A DNA stretch of 64,000 nucleotides, taken from positions 558,001-622,000 of the forward strand of contig NZ_JNYV01000004.1 in NCBI RefSeq assembly GCF_000717275.1, written 5' to 3'. How positions within the stretch are numbered: the stretch's first letter is position 1; each line of letters starts with the position of its first letter. The notes below the pieces were generated by a model. That model was not told the DNA's origin and did no database searches. It saw nothing but the letters and a program-made list of their open reading frames with translations. The DNA is from Kitasatospora arboriphila. GTDB taxonomy: Bacteria > Actinomycetota > Actinomycetes > Mycobacteriales > Mycobacteriaceae. Positions 26,030 to 35,951 of the stretch are shown piece after piece. Made by a program: the position numbers and the translations under genes.

Positions 26030-26833
26030 TCAGTATGCGCCGTCGCCCTGCGTTAGCGAGGAGAGAACGGAAGCATGCAACGTGCCGTTTGTGGCGATCG
26101 CACTCCCGCCATGGGGGCCGGCCGTTCCGTCGAGCGAGGTGAACGTCCCGCCCGCCTCACGCACCAGGATGTCCAGCGGCGCGAGGTCCCACAAAGACAC
26201 CTCCGGCTCCGCGGTGATGTCGACCGCGCCCTCGGCCACGAGGCAGTAGTTGTAGAAGTCGCCATAACCGCGGACCCGCCAGACAGCGTCGGTCAAGGCG
26301 ATGAACTGATCCCGGATCCCGCGGTCGCGCCACCCCGACAGGCTCGAGAACGCGAGGCTCGCCGCGTCGAGTTCGGTCACCTGCGACACCGTGATCGGCC
26401 GCGCCGAGCCGTCCGGACGCTGCGCGAACGCGCCCTCGCCCGCCGAAGCCCACCACCGGCGCGCGAGAGCGGGCGCGCTGATCACACCCACCTGCGGCAC
26501 CCCGTCGACGAGGAGCGCGACCAGGGTGGCCCACACCGGCACCCCGCGCACGAAGTTCTTAGTGCCGTCGATCGGATCGATCACCCACTGACGACCGCTG
26601 ATCTGCGCCTCGCCTCCGAACTCTTCGCCGAGAACCGCGTCGTCGGGACGCAGGTCCGCGAGCCTCTCACGCAGCGTCGTCTCGACGGCGAGGTCGGCGT
26701 CGGACACCGGGGTCAGATCGGGTTTGGAGTCGACGCGCAGATCCACTGCGCCGAAACGGTCGATGGTGATGGCGTCGGCGGCGTCGGCCAGCGCCAGCGC
26801 CACGTCGAGGTCGGACTGCGTCGGCGAGTTCAT
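26030..26833 (-). CDS. hisN: Histidinol-phosphatase, inositol monophosphatase family
   Basis: 267 residues of the Mg2+-dependent IMPase fold. Metal ligands are seen in [20 protein letters not shown] and [16 protein letters not shown], the last giving the third-metal Asp. In Mycobacteriales this orthologue is the histidinol-phosphate phosphatase HisN, the penultimate step of histidine synthesis. It is placed near fadE23/24-like genes as in M. tuberculosis. ATG 26833 is preferred over GTG 26854; neither has a strong ribosome-binding site. It may be co-transcribed with the downstream hydrolase. Confidence 0.82.
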   Translation of the reverse strand: MNSPTQSDLDVALALADAADAITIDRFGAVDLRVDSKPDLTPVSDADLAVETTLRERLADLRPDDAVLGEEFGGEAQISGRQWVIDPIDGTKNFVRGVPVWATLVALLVDGVPQVGVISAPALARRWWASAGEGAFAQRPDGSARPITVSQVTELDAASLAFSSLSGWRDRGIRDQFIALTDAVWRVRGYGDFYNYCLVAEGAVDITAEPEVSLWDLAPLDILVREAGGTFTSLDGTAGPHGGSAIATNGTLHASVLSSLTQGDGAY

Positions 26834-26965
26834 GGACGCTAAAACTACAGACACCTGCTTGCCGGCCAGTGTCGCCAGGTCGTCCGGCTAACCTGATGAC
26901 AACCGACAGGCGTGCCGCGAACGACCGGACCGGCGACCGCTTCCGACCCCAGGAGTGCGATTTTC

Positions 26966-27376
26966 ATGTGGTTCTCGATAATCATCACGCTGATGCTCGC
27001 CGGGTTGCTCGCGGTGCTGTTGATCCAGTGGCAACGCGGACGGTCCGGTGGCGCCGCTGCCCCTCGCGAGGGCAACGCCGCGTTCACCGACCGGGTGCCC
27101 GGCACCCTCACGCTGACCGGGGTGGCGGACAAACCCATCGAAGGTGACAAGAACCACCAGGCCTTCTGCACTGTCTCGGGCACGATCACCGGGCCGGACA
27201 CAGCGCCGACCGATGTCTACGGCCGGTTCGTGATGCCGATGTCGTCGGCGTGGCCGCAGATCGGCGACCAGGTCCCGGTCACCTACAAACCGGGTAAGGC
27301 CGAATCGACCTGGCAGATCGCCGGGTCGATCGGCGGTGGTCCGGGCACGTCGGGCCCGGACCTGCGTAAGCACTGA
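26966..27376 (+). CDS. Conserved membrane-anchored protein
   Basis: 136 residues. One N-terminal membrane helix ([18 protein letters not shown]) with an exported or cytosolic C-terminal beta-rich domain containing a single Cys ([13 protein letters not shown]). No family recognised. ATG 26966 follows CCAGGAG by 9 nt, which excludes the longer frame. It is divergent from hisN and followed by prfB 64 nt later. Confidence 0.65.
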   Translation: MWFSIIITLMLAGLLAVLLIQWQRGRSGGAAAPREGNAAFTDRVPGTLTLTGVADKPIEGDKNHQAFCTVSGTITGPDTAPTDVYGRFVMPMSSAWPQIGDQVPVTYKPGKAESTWQIAGSIGGGPGTSGPDLRKH

Positions 27377-27440
27377 TCCTCGAGAGTCCCGCTGCGGCGG
27401 TCGCCGCCATGGTCTTGAAGGACCGGTAGCCTGGGTGACC

Positions 27441-28553
27441 GTGCATCCAGACGTTTCAGCAGACCTCGACGCCCTCGACTCGACCCTCACCACAGTGGAG
27501 AAGGTGCTCGACCTCGAGGAGCTCCGGCGACGGATCGACGAACTCGAACACCAGGCCGCCGATCCGGAGCTGTGGAACAACCAGGAACACGCCCAGCAGG
27601 TGACCAGCGAGCTGTCCCACGCCCAAGGTGAGCTGCGGCGCGTCTCCGAGCTGAGGCAGCGACTGGAAGACGTGCCACTCCTCTACGAATTGGCCGAATC
27701 CGAGGAAGGCGCGTCCCAGACCGAGGCGATGGCCGACGCCGACGCCGAACGCGTCGCACTACGGGCCGACATCGAGGCGATGGAGGTCAAGACGATGCTG
27801 GCGGGTGAATACGACCACCGTGACGCGCTGGTCAACATCCGATCCGGCGCCGGTGGAGTGGACGCCGCGGACTGGGCCGAGATGCTGATGCGCATGTACA
27901 TCCGCTGGGCGGAGAAGCACAACTACAAGGTTGAGGTGTACGACACCTCCTACGCCGAAGAAGCCGGACTCAAGTCGGCCACCTTCGCAGTCAAGGGGCC
28001 GTACATGTACGGCACGTTGTCCATCGAGATGGGCACCCACCGGTTGGTGCGGATCAGTCCGTTCGACAACCAGGGTCGTAGGCAGACGTCGTTCGCAGAG
28101 GTCGAGGTGCTCCCTGTGGTGGAAACCACAGACCACATCGAGATCCCGGAAACCGAACTGCGCGTTGACGTTTACCGTTCATCCGGCCCTGGTGGACAGT
28201 CGGTGAACACCACGGACTCCGCTGTGCGTCTGACGCACATTCCCACCGGTATCGTGGTGACCTGTCAGAACGAGAAGAGTCAGTTGCAGAACAAGGTAGC
28301 CGCCATGCGCGTGCTGCAGGCCAAGCTGCTCGAGCGCAAACGCAAGGAAGAACGCGCCGAGATGGACGCCCTCAAGGGAGACGGCGGATCCAGCTGGGGC
28401 AACCAGATGCGGTCATATGTGCTGCATCCCTATCAGATGGTCAAAGACCTACGGACCGAGTTCGAGGTGAACAACCCCACCGCGGTTCTCGACGGCGACA
28501 TCGACGGGTTCATCGAATCCGGTATTCGCTGGCGGATGGCACAGAACGCCTGA
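27441..28553 (+). CDS. prfB: Peptide chain release factor 2
   Basis: 370-residue class I release factor that terminates translation at UGA and UAA. The catalytic GGQ is in [20 protein letters not shown]. The N-terminal coiled-coil domain and domain 2/3 sequence match RF2. The gene is in one frame, with no programmed +1 frameshift of the type seen in many bacteria. GTG 27441 aligns with known actinobacterial starts and lies 8 nt after TAGCCT (27427-27432), suggesting leaderless expression. It heads the prfB-mscS-ftsEX-smpB block. Confidence 0.96.
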   Translation: MHPDVSADLDALDSTLTTVEKVLDLEELRRRIDELEHQAADPELWNNQEHAQQVTSELSHAQGELRRVSELRQRLEDVPLLYELAESEEGASQTEAMADADAERVALRADIEAMEVKTMLAGEYDHRDALVNIRSGAGGVDAADWAEMLMRMYIRWAEKHNYKVEVYDTSYAEEAGLKSATFAVKGPYMYGTLSIEMGTHRLVRISPFDNQGRRQTSFAEVEVLPVVETTDHIEIPETELRVDVYRSSGPGGQSVNTTDSAVRLTHIPTGIVVTCQNEKSQLQNKVAAMRVLQAKLLERKRKEERAEMDALKGDGGSSWGNQMRSYVLHPYQMVKDLRTEFEVNNPTAVLDGDIDGFIESGIRWRMAQNA

Positions 28554-28676
28554 CGCCGCACAACGCCTGACCGCACCACCCGCCTGAACCGGTGTCCACC
28601 GGCCGCGTGCTTCGAGTAGGCGCCGGACGGTATTGGCTCGATCCCAACACACGACCCGGAGGAGCAACCCGATTTG

Positions 28677-29615
28677 ATGCAAGACCTCGTCGCGCTCGTG
28701 ACCGCAGCGCCGGAAACCCCGGCCGGTACCAGCCGCTTCGTCCGATGGCTGTCCCTACAGGGACTCTCCATCGTTCTCTGGGTGCTCGGCGCCCTGCTCG
28801 CGACCCGATTCATCCAGTGGGTGGTCGGACGGATCACCGCGCGCATCGACTCGCAGTTCACCGAATCCGATGCCCTCGTGCGCTCGGAGGCGATCAAGCA
28901 TCGCCACTCGGTGGCGCAGATCCTCGCCTGGGCGGCGATCGCGATCGTGTACATCATCGCCGGCTTCAACATCGTGCGGCAGTTCAACGTCCCCATCACC
29001 GGATTCGTCGCGCCCGCGACAGTGCTCGGTGCGGCACTCGGTTTCGGTGCGCAGCGCATCGTGCAGGACCTGCTGTCCGGATTCTTCATCATCACCGAGA
29101 AGCAGTACGGATTCGGAGACGTGGTCAGCCTGGCCATCGTCGGCGCGACCGAACCCGCCGAGGGGACGGTGGAGGACGTCACACTGCGCATCACCAAACT
29201 GCGCTCCGCCGATGGCGAGATGATCACCATCCCCAACGGCCAGATCGTCAAGGCCATCAACCTGTCGAAGGACTGGGCGCGGTCGGTGGTGGACATCCCG
29301 TTGCCGATCGGTGCCGACATGAGCAAGGTGAACGACCTCATCGCCCAGATCGGGCACCAGGCGTTCACCGACTCGCGCACCCGCAACCTGCTGCTCGATG
29401 AGCCGACCGCGATGGGCGTGATCGACATCGAGGTGGACACCATGACGGTCCGCATCGTCGCCCGCACCCTGCCGGGCAAACAGTTCGAGGTGAGCCGCGA
29501 CCTCCGCTCGCGCATCGTCCGGGCATTCGGTCGCGCCGGTATCGCACTGGCCCCGGGCAGCGTCATCGAAACCGATTCCGTGTCACCCGTCGCAGCCGAG
29601 GAGGGAAGCCGATGA
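28677..29615 (+). CDS. MscS-family mechanosensitive ion channel
   Basis: 312 residues. TM1 and TM2 are followed by the pore helix with the glycine/alanine pattern PATVLGAALGFGAQRIVQDLLSG, then a cytoplasmic beta domain with IPNGQIVKAINLSKDW. It protects cells from hypo-osmotic shock. ATG 28677 follows a GGAGGAGC tract; TTG 28674 is a less likely start. The stop overlaps the next gene's ATG by 4 nt (ATGA), so they are translationally coupled. Confidence 0.9.
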   Translation: MQDLVALVTAAPETPAGTSRFVRWLSLQGLSIVLWVLGALLATRFIQWVVGRITARIDSQFTESDALVRSEAIKHRHSVAQILAWAAIAIVYIIAGFNIVRQFNVPITGFVAPATVLGAALGFGAQRIVQDLLSGFFIITEKQYGFGDVVSLAIVGATEPAEGTVEDVTLRITKLRSADGEMITIPNGQIVKAINLSKDWARSVVDIPLPIGADMSKVNDLIAQIGHQAFTDSRTRNLLLDEPTAMGVIDIEVDTMTVRIVARTLPGKQFEVSRDLRSRIVRAFGRAGIALAPGSVIETDSVSPVAAEEGSR

Positions 29616-30100
29616 CCGACAACCAACAGAACCCGGACAACGAGCCGTTGAACTCGGCGAACATCCCCGCCGGCGGTGCGCCCACGCCGGCCGCCACAGA
29701 GACCGAGGACCGCCCAGCGTGGTGGCACCGGATCCCGCGCACACTCTTCGGCGGCAGGGTTCGTACCACCACAGCAGCGTTGGTGTTGCTGTTCATCGGC
29801 GCCATGCTCCTGTACGGCCAGCGGTCGGAGTACTACAGCAATCTCGACGACGAGAAGGCGCAGGCGACGACCAGCCGGCAGCAACAGGTCCCCACCACCA
29901 CACCGCCGCCTCCGGAGACCACCGAGGAGACGACAGCAACCGCTACGACGACCACACCCGAGACCACCGAGTCGTCCGTGGAGGTCGAGCCACCCTCGAG
30001 CTCGTCGACCATCGAGACCACGGTCCCCACGCAGACCGAGCAGCCCCGGGGCGGGCTGATCCCGGGATTGGAGATCCCCACCCCCAGCATCGCGAGGTGA
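29612..30100 (+). CDS. Single-pass membrane protein with Thr/Pro-rich exterior
   Basis: 162 residues: a hydrophilic N-terminus, one transmembrane helix (TTAALVLLFIGAMLLYG at about 52-69), a short coiled stretch (SEYYSNLDDEKAQ), then a Thr/Pro/Ser/Glu-rich extracytoplasmic tail ending LIPGLEIPTPS. No family recognised. It is coupled to mscS and sits just before ftsE, an arrangement conserved in Mycobacteriales (Rv3103c position), so a link to the divisome or cell wall is plausible. Confidence 0.7.
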   Translation: MTDNQQNPDNEPLNSANIPAGGAPTPAATETEDRPAWWHRIPRTLFGGRVRTTTAALVLLFIGAMLLYGQRSEYYSNLDDEKAQATTSRQQQVPTTTPPPPETTEETTATATTTTPETTESSVEVEPPSSSSTIETTVPTQTEQPRGGLIPGLEIPTPSIAR

Positions 30101-30166
30101 TCTCGGTGCCCGGGCCCGGGCAAGTCTGAGCCGGATGGCCAGGATCCGTGGTTACACTGGCAGACC

Positions 30167-30856
30167 GTGATCAGCGTCAAGAATGTGACGATGCAATACA
30201 AGGCATCGACCAGGCCCGCCTTGCGAGATCTTTCTCTCGAGGTGGACAAGGGCGATTTCGCGTTTCTCATCGGCCCCTCCGGATCAGGTAAATCCACCTT
30301 CTTCCGGCTCCTGTTGAAGGAAGACAAACCCACCTCGGGTGATGTGTATGTGGGCGACTTCCACGTGAACAAATTGCCGGGCAGACGCGTGCCGAAGCTT
30401 CGCCAGTCCATCGGATGTGTTTTCCAGGACTTCCGTTTGCTGCAGCAGAAGTCGGTGGCCGAGAACGTCGCGTTTGCCCTCGAGGTGATCGGGAAGCCGA
30501 AGAGCACCGTGTCGAAGGTGGTTCCGGAAGTCCTCGAGTACGTCGGGCTGTCCGGCAAAGCGGACCGCATGCCTTACGAGCTGTCGGGCGGTGAGATGCA
30601 GCGCGTTGCCATCGCCCGCGCCATCGCGAACCGGCCGCTGCTGCTGCTCGCCGACGAGCCCACCGGCAACCTGGATCCCGACACCAGCCGGGAGATCGTC
30701 GAGGTGCTCGATCGGGTGAACCGACGCGGGACCACGGTGGTGATGGCAACACACGACCGCCAGATCGTCGATGCGATGCGGCGCCGTGTGCTCGAGTTCA
30801 GCAACGGCCGTCTCACCCGTGACGACGCCCATGGCGTCTACGGGCTCGGCGGCTGA
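30167..30856 (+). CDS. ftsE: Cell division ATP-binding protein FtsE
   Basis: 229-residue ABC ATPase that pairs with FtsX to activate septal peptidoglycan hydrolases. Walker [10 protein letters not shown] at 36-44, signature [19 protein letters not shown], Walker [14 protein letters not shown], and a switch histidine in MATHDRQ. GTG 30167 lies 8 nt after TACACT (30153-30158), again fitting leaderless transcription. FtsX follows after 66 nt. Confidence 0.96.
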   Translation: MISVKNVTMQYKASTRPALRDLSLEVDKGDFAFLIGPSGSGKSTFFRLLLKEDKPTSGDVYVGDFHVNKLPGRRVPKLRQSIGCVFQDFRLLQQKSVAENVAFALEVIGKPKSTVSKVVPEVLEYVGLSGKADRMPYELSGGEMQRVAIARAIANRPLLLLADEPTGNLDPDTSREIVEVLDRVNRRGTTVVMATHDRQIVDAMRRRVLEFSNGRLTRDDAHGVYGLGG

Positions 30857-30922
30857 GCCGACTCCGACCCTTCGACCTTCACCTACTTCTGTAGTCCCGA
30901 CCGGGAGGACACCCGAACTCAC

Positions 30923-31828
30923 ATGCGCGCGAGTTTCATATTGAGCGAGGTCCTGAACGGACTGCGCCGCAACGTCACGATGACCATGGCGATGACCATC
31001 ACCACCGCGATCACGCTGGGCATGTTCGGCGCCGGGTTGCTGGTGGTGCAGATGGCCGACAAGACCCAGGACATCTTCCTCGACCGGGTGGAGATGCAGA
31101 TCTTCATCTCCGATCCGGTGACCGACGCCGACCCCGACTGCAAGGCCGCGCCGTGTGCGCCGCTGCGTGAGCAGATCGAAGCTGCCCGTGGCGTGGAGTC
31201 GGTGCAGTACATCGACCGCGCCGAGGCGTTCAAAGACGCCAAGACCAAGACGTTCGCGAACAACCCGGACATCGCCGCGCTGGTGCGGGAGAACACTCTT
31301 CCCGCATCGTTCAAGGTCAGGATGGCGGACCCGAATCAGTTCGGTGCGGTCCTCGATCAGTTCAAGGATGCCGACGGAGTGGACGGCGTCCTCGATCAAC
31401 GTGAGCTGGTCAAACGGATCTTCAGCGTCCTCGACGGGGCACGTAATGCTGCCTTCGCCATCGCGTTGGTGCAGGCGATCGCCGCGATCTTGTTGATCGC
31501 CAACACTGTCCAGGTGGCTGCCTACACCCGACGCACGGAAGTGGGCATCATGCGCCTGGTGGGTGCGACCCGCTGGTACACCCAGCTGCCGTTCCTCCTC
31601 GAGGCGGTGGTCGCGACCGTGGTGGGTTCACTGCTGGCCATCGCGGGACTATTCGGAGCCAAGGCGTTGTTCTTCGACCGGGCACTGCAAGACCTCTACG
31701 GGGTGAACATCCTGGCCAAGATCCAGACGGCCGACGTGTTGTTCGTGGCCCCGTGGCTGATCATCATCGGCGTGGTGCTCTCGAGCGTGACGGCATACGG
31801 CACGCTGCGGTACTACGTCCGCGAGTGA
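30923..31828 (+). CDS. ftsX: Cell division protein FtsX
   Basis: 301 residues with four transmembrane segments: the first at about 20-45 (TITTAITLGMFGAGLLVVQ), then a ~130-residue extracellular domain containing two cysteines (DPDCKAAPCAPL), then three helices in the C-terminal half with the RRTEVGIMRLVGAT motif of the FtsX/LolC permease family. FtsX transmits ATP hydrolysis by FtsE to RipC-type peptidoglycan hydrolases in mycobacteria. The two cysteines 5 apart suggest a disulfide in the large loop. Confidence 0.95.
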   Translation: MRASFILSEVLNGLRRNVTMTMAMTITTAITLGMFGAGLLVVQMADKTQDIFLDRVEMQIFISDPVTDADPDCKAAPCAPLREQIEAARGVESVQYIDRAEAFKDAKTKTFANNPDIAALVRENTLPASFKVRMADPNQFGAVLDQFKDADGVDGVLDQRELVKRIFSVLDGARNAAFAIALVQAIAAILLIANTVQVAAYTRRTEVGIMRLVGATRWYTQLPFLLEAVVATVVGSLLAIAGLFGAKALFFDRALQDLYGVNILAKIQTADVLFVAPWLIIIGVVLSSVTAYGTLRYYVRE

Positions 31829-31960
31829 CACCGCCGTTCTCGGCCGGCAGACAAATCACGCGACGTCCGAACGCAGCGTGTGTAGTGTTGCGTGGCTCGG
31901 TGAAATGAACAGCTCGGCGCACCACCAGCGCATGAAGACGGGACGAAGGTAGGTGAATCG

Positions 31961-32434
31961 ATGAAGGAAAAAGGTCGCAAGGCGATTGCGACGAACCGTA
32001 AGGCGCGGCACAACTACGCCATTCTCGACACCTACGAGGCGGGCGTCGCGTTGCTGGGCACCGAGGTGAAGAGCCTGCGCGATGGCAAGGCGTCACTGGT
32101 CGATGCCTTCGCCACCGTCGACAACGGCGAGGTGTGGTTGCGGGGCCTTCACATCCCGGAGTACGGCAACGGTTCGTGGACAAACCATGCTCCCCGCCGC
32201 AATCGCAAACTACTTCTGCACCGCCGCGAGATCGATGGCCTGATCGGGAAAATCCGTGACGGCAACCTGACCCTGGTACCGCTGTCGATGTATTTCAGCG
32301 ATGGCAAGGTCAAAGTGGAATTGGCGCTGGCGCGCGGTAAACAGGCTCACGATAAACGGCACGATCTGGCCCGTCGCGACGCCGAACGCGAGGTCACTCG
32401 TGAATTGGGCCGGCGCGTCAAGGGAATGCGTTAA
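31961..32434 (+). CDS. smpB: SsrA-binding protein SmpB
   Basis: 157-residue partner of tmRNA that delivers it to stalled ribosomes. Hallmarks are [36 protein letters not shown], the [12 protein letters not shown] loop, and a basic C-terminal tail ([11 protein letters not shown]) that reads the empty mRNA channel. ATG 31961 follows a GGACGAAGGTAGG tract. tmRNA itself lies 2.1 kb downstream on the same strand, separated by a cutinase-like gene. Confidence 0.96.
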   Translation: MKEKGRKAIATNRKARHNYAILDTYEAGVALLGTEVKSLRDGKASLVDAFATVDNGEVWLRGLHIPEYGNGSWTNHAPRRNRKLLLHRREIDGLIGKIRDGNLTLVPLSMYFSDGKVKVELALARGKQAHDKRHDLARRDAEREVTRELGRRVKGMR

Positions 32435-32966
32435 AAACACCCACCGCATATTCGGCGTCGCCGCCTGAATTGATCTTGGACAATTCATCTATTTGTCCAC
32501 CGTGCTTTTTTCTGCGATTTGTTCGTGGTCCGCGCGCACAGGTTCCGTTCGAATCGCCGATCGGGCACTGTGTCGGACTTTCGAGTTGAGAGCCATGGCT
32601 CCTCGCCCGGCGGGTGATCGGGCGCCGGCCGAGAGTCGCTCGGCCGCAAGCGGACACGAACTACCTCATCGCACGGTCCGCCGTGTCCCCGGACCGCATT
32701 GAGCGATGAAGATCACATTCATGTGCCTCGGTGGCCCAAACCTCAAGTGCTGAGCCGACGTGGACCATTTCGTTCACCTGTCGCGCCCAGCAATTTGTGT
32801 GCGCGTGCCTTTCTCGCCGCGCGCCGTTCAATCGGATGACAGATGATCGCCATGTGTCATTTCTGGAAAGCCCTCGTTGATGCGGGTGGCCAATCGGCCG
32901 TTTTCGGGCACATCGTAAAGAACATGTCGCCCTTTGTGGTGCGTGTCAAAACAGGAGCAACCGAGC
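32435..32966. other. 532-nt intergenic region smpB to cutinase-like gene
   Basis: No gene is supported. One modest hairpin is visible: CGGTCCG (32674-32680) with CGGACCG (32690-32696). The stretch after smpB (CGTTAAAAACACCC and a T-rich run around 32507-32517) lacks a paired stem. The promoter of the secreted protein presumably lies in the right half; no clear -35/-10 was found. Confidence 0.45.
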
Positions 32967-34436
32967 ATGAATCGAACGCGAGGCCACACCGGTGGCCTCA
33001 CCTCTTCACCGGCCAGACGCCGTTTACGGGGTTCTGTGCTGGGCGCTGCCGCTGTAGCGGCAGCGGCGATCTCGCTGACCGCCACACCGCAGGTCGCATC
33101 GGCCCGGCCGATCAGTGACTGCCCGGACCTGCACGTGGTGGTGGTACCGGGCACGCTCGACTCGAGCGTCAACCGGGACCCGCACCAGCAGGCCGGAGTT
33201 CTGGCCCCCACGATCGAAGAAGCCGGGCGTGGGGTGCCCCCAGGGGAAATGCAAACCACCTACGTTCCGTACCCGGCAGACTTCGGCTACACCGCCGACG
33301 GGACCACATACGCCGATTCCTCCGCGCGAGGAGTCGAGGCCACCAACGCCCAGATCCGCCAGATCGGGGCACAGTGCGGACCGGGCACCGACATCGCGAT
33401 CGTCGGTTACAGCCAGGGCGCCGATATCGCACACAAGGTCGCCGCGGACATCGGCGAGAACCGGGGGCCTGTGGCGCCCGACCGGGTACGCGGCGTGTAC
33501 CTGATCTCCGATCCCAACCGCGCCGCCGGTACGGGTCTCGTACCCGGGGCGCCGGGTCTTCGGGCACCCCTGAACGGGGCTCGCACGTTGTCCGGTACCA
33601 CTGAGGTCGCGGTCGGCGGTGGCATCGGGTCGGTTGGATCGGCCGGATTCGGTGCGCTCACCGGTCGGGTCGTATCTCTCTGTGAGACAGGCGACTTCGC
33701 GTGCTCGATTCCCGAGGATGCACAGGTGGTCCGGACTGGCGCGAACATCGCCGAACAGATGCACATCGACACCACCGACCCGTCAGGCATTGCGTCTGAT
33801 CTCGGGAACGCACTAGTCCGTACGGCACTGCGGACCGGTGCGTACGTACTCGCCACGCCGGACTGGCTGTCGGGTTCGGAATCGCTCGGCCAGGCGGTGG
33901 AGAAGAACAGTTCGCCATCAGTGGCCGTGCCCACCCCGGACGATCTGTCTGTCTCCGGAGTGCTCGGCTTCGTGGTGGATCTGCCCGTCTCCTGGGAGGC
34001 GAGACTCCAGTACGAGAGGGAGGCCGGCCTCCGCGACAATCTCGGGCTCGTGACGATGGCAACCGAACCCAGCTACTGGTACCCGGGGCCGAGTCACGTC
34101 AGCTATTTCGACCAGCCTGCCGATTCGTCGGGGCGCACGGGCTCGGAATACGTGAGCACGTGGTTGCGGGAGTCGGCGGTGAACGACTCACCGGCGGGCG
34201 ACACTCCGGTGGCGTCCATCGATTCGACGGTCGAGCAAGGGTCGGTTTCGTTGGCCGATCAGGCACCGGACGCAGTCGAGATCGCAACCGCCCTCGTCGA
34301 GAGTGTGGGCGTGGTGGCACCGCAGCTTCCCGAGGTGGTCGACGTGGTGCTGGACTCGGCAGAGAAGGTGATCAACTCGCGCGACCCGCTCGCCGAGGCA
34401 CTGGCAGTGATCGGTACAGCCGTGCAACCGGCCTGA
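32967..34436 (+). CDS. Secreted cutinase/PE-PPE-type alpha/beta hydrolase
   Basis: 489 residues. A signal peptide (after an RRRLRGS basic region, cleavage near ASA-RP) precedes a serine hydrolase domain with a beta-strand VVVPGTLDSS and nucleophile elbow IVGYSQGAD (S149). This matches the cutinase-like PE-PPE family. The His of YPGPSHVSYF near residue 385 probably completes the triad. The extra ~90 C-terminal residues are acidic and valine-rich. Substrates may be lipids or esters. ATG 32967 follows CAGGAGC. A strong hairpin follows the stop. Confidence 0.8.
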   Translation: MNRTRGHTGGLTSSPARRRLRGSVLGAAAVAAAAISLTATPQVASARPISDCPDLHVVVVPGTLDSSVNRDPHQQAGVLAPTIEEAGRGVPPGEMQTTYVPYPADFGYTADGTTYADSSARGVEATNAQIRQIGAQCGPGTDIAIVGYSQGADIAHKVAADIGENRGPVAPDRVRGVYLISDPNRAAGTGLVPGAPGLRAPLNGARTLSGTTEVAVGGGIGSVGSAGFGALTGRVVSLCETGDFACSIPEDAQVVRTGANIAEQMHIDTTDPSGIASDLGNALVRTALRTGAYVLATPDWLSGSESLGQAVEKNSSPSVAVPTPDDLSVSGVLGFVVDLPVSWEARLQYEREAGLRDNLGLVTMATEPSYWYPGPSHVSYFDQPADSSGRTGSEYVSTWLRESAVNDSPAGDTPVASIDSTVEQGSVSLADQAPDAVEIATALVESVGVVAPQLPEVVDVVLDSAEKVINSRDPLAEALAVIGTAVQPA

Positions 34437-34460
34437 TCACAGCACCCGAGAGGGTGACGA

Positions 34461-34503
34461 CACTGCGGCCCGAATCGAAATGGGAATGATTCGGGCCGCA
34501 GTG
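34461..34503 (+). terminator. Terminator of the cutinase-like gene
   Basis: A perfect 16-bp stem: 34461-34476 (CACTGCGGCCCGAATC) with 34488-34503, 11-nt loop, then CTTGTTACG. It separates the gene from tmRNA. Confidence 0.85.
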
Positions 34504-34552
34504 CTTGTTACGATGTATGTCTGCCGTACTTCGGTGCGGTGGAACCTATCGA

Positions 34553-34920
34553 GGGGCTGAACGGTTTCGACTGCGTGCGTCAAGGTAGGGGAAGCGTGTC
34601 GGTGCAGGCTAGAGACCACCGTAAGCGTCATAGCAACCAATTAAGCGCCGATAAGAATCAGCGCGACTACGCCCTCGCTGCCTAAGCGACGGCTGGTCTG
34701 TCGGCCCGGGTGAGCTCTCGCCCCGGGTACCGGCATCATTCAGAGAGCTAACCGTTGCGGGCGGTCGCGGACCGCAATGGGACATCAAACAGCGACTGGG
34801 ATCGTCATCTCGGCTTGTTCGCGTGACCGAGAGATCCGAGTAGAGGCTTAGCGAACTGCACACGGAGAAGCCCTGCTGAAACGGCGAAGGACCCGGGTTC
34901 GATTCCCGGCAGCTCCACCG
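34553..34920 (+). ncRNA. ssrA: Transfer-messenger RNA
   Basis: Starts GGGGCTGAACGG and ends GATTCCCGGCAGCTCCACC; the acceptor arms GGGGCTG and CAGCTCC pair. The resume frame at 34647-34685 encodes ADKNQRDYALAA then TAA, a degradation tag close to the mycobacterial ADSHQRDYALAA. The final A of CCA is G in the genome (ACCG), so the 3' end must be matured. tmRNA rescues ribosomes stalled without a stop codon, with SmpB encoded nearby. Confidence 0.97.
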
Positions 34921-34933
34921 TCAGATCACGGAT

Positions 34934-34968
34934 ACGGGGGGAGAACCAAACAATGGTTCTCTCCCCGT
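34934..34968 (+). terminator. Terminator of tmRNA
   Basis: A 15-bp stem with one G-U pair (34934-34948 with 34954-34968), 5-nt loop AACAA, then TTCTGTGT. It is 13 nt past the tmRNA end. Confidence 0.85.
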
Positions 34969-35007
34969 TTCTGTGTCCAGGGCACAACCAATGAGGAGAG
35001 TACGACG

Positions 35008-35853
35008 ATGACTCAGGTTCCGAACATCACTCTCAACGACGGGAACACCATTCCGCAGCTGGGCTTCGGTGTCTTCCAGATCAAACCCGAGGACACCGCC
35101 GATGCGGTCAAGACGGCACTCGACATCGGTTACCGGCACATCGACACCGCAGAGATGTACGGCAATGAAAAAGAGGTGGGCGAAGGCATTCGCGCCTCGG
35201 GTATCCCGCGCGACGAGATCTTCGTGACGAGCAAATTGAACAACTCGTTCCACGAGCCCGATGCTGCGCGTAAAGCGTTCGACACCACCCTGTCCGATCT
35301 CGGGTTCGACTACATCGACCTGTTCCTCATCCACTGGCCGCTGCCCACCCAGTACGGTGGCGATTACGTCTCCACCTGGAACACGATGATCGAGTTCGCG
35401 AAGTCGGGCCGTTCGAAGTCCGTGGGTGTGTCGAACTTCCAGGTGGAGCACCTCGAGCGGCTCGCCAAGGAGACCGAACTGGTGCCGGCGGTCAATCAGA
35501 TCGAGGTTCACCCGTATCTGGCCAACGACACCGTGCGCAAGTACGGCAGCGACCACGGCATCGCGACCGAGGCGTGGTCACCGATCGCGCAGGGCAAGGT
35601 TCTCGACGATCCGGTGATCACCGACTTGGCCGCCGAGGTCAGCAAGAGCCCGGCACAGGTTGTGTTGCGCTGGCACATTCAGCGTGGCGACATCATCTTC
35701 CCGAAGTCGGTGACCCCCAAGCGGGTGCAAGAGAACTTCGCGCTGTTCGACTTCGAACTCGACAGCGACGCAGTTGCCAAGATCGACGCGCTCGACAAGG
35801 GCGAGGACGGTCGGGTCGGCCCGAATCCCGACACGTTCGACTACGTCGGCTGA
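35008..35853 (+). CDS. Aldo/keto reductase (NADPH-dependent, AKR5-like)
   Basis: 281-residue TIM-barrel reductase of aldehydes and ketones. The catalytic tetrad is visible as Asp and Tyr in DTAEMYGNE, Lys in VTSKL and His in LIHWPLP. NADPH-binding elements are QIEVHPYL and FPKSVTPKRVQENF. It resembles the mycobacterial Rv2971-type enzyme, which detoxifies dicarbonyls. ATG 35008 follows ATGAGGAGAG. It is isolated between the tmRNA terminator and a palindromic terminator. Confidence 0.9.
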   Translation: MTQVPNITLNDGNTIPQLGFGVFQIKPEDTADAVKTALDIGYRHIDTAEMYGNEKEVGEGIRASGIPRDEIFVTSKLNNSFHEPDAARKAFDTTLSDLGFDYIDLFLIHWPLPTQYGGDYVSTWNTMIEFAKSGRSKSVGVSNFQVEHLERLAKETELVPAVNQIEVHPYLANDTVRKYGSDHGIATEAWSPIAQGKVLDDPVITDLAAEVSKSPAQVVLRWHIQRGDIIFPKSVTPKRVQENFALFDFELDSDAVAKIDALDKGEDGRVGPNPDTFDYVG

Positions 35854-35897
35854 CCGCTCAGGCTGACCCCTCAGGCCGAAATTCGCTCCGCTCACTT

Positions 35898-35929
35898 CGA
35901 AACGCTCCGGTTGCAACCGGAGCGTTTCG
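35898..35929. terminator. Perfect 32-bp palindrome, bidirectional terminator
   Basis: CGAAACGCTCCGGTTG (35898-35913) is followed directly by its reverse complement (35914-35929). It lies between convergent genes ending at 35853 and 35952. Confidence 0.8.
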
Positions 35930-35951
35930 TCGTAGGTGGCGCGAACTTCGA

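Noticed and set aside
27441..28553. Programmed frameshift in prfB
   Set aside because: The gene is a single uninterrupted frame from GTG to stop.
32674..32696. smpB terminator
   Set aside because: The 7-bp stem lies 240 nt from the stop with no U-tract; too weak and distant.
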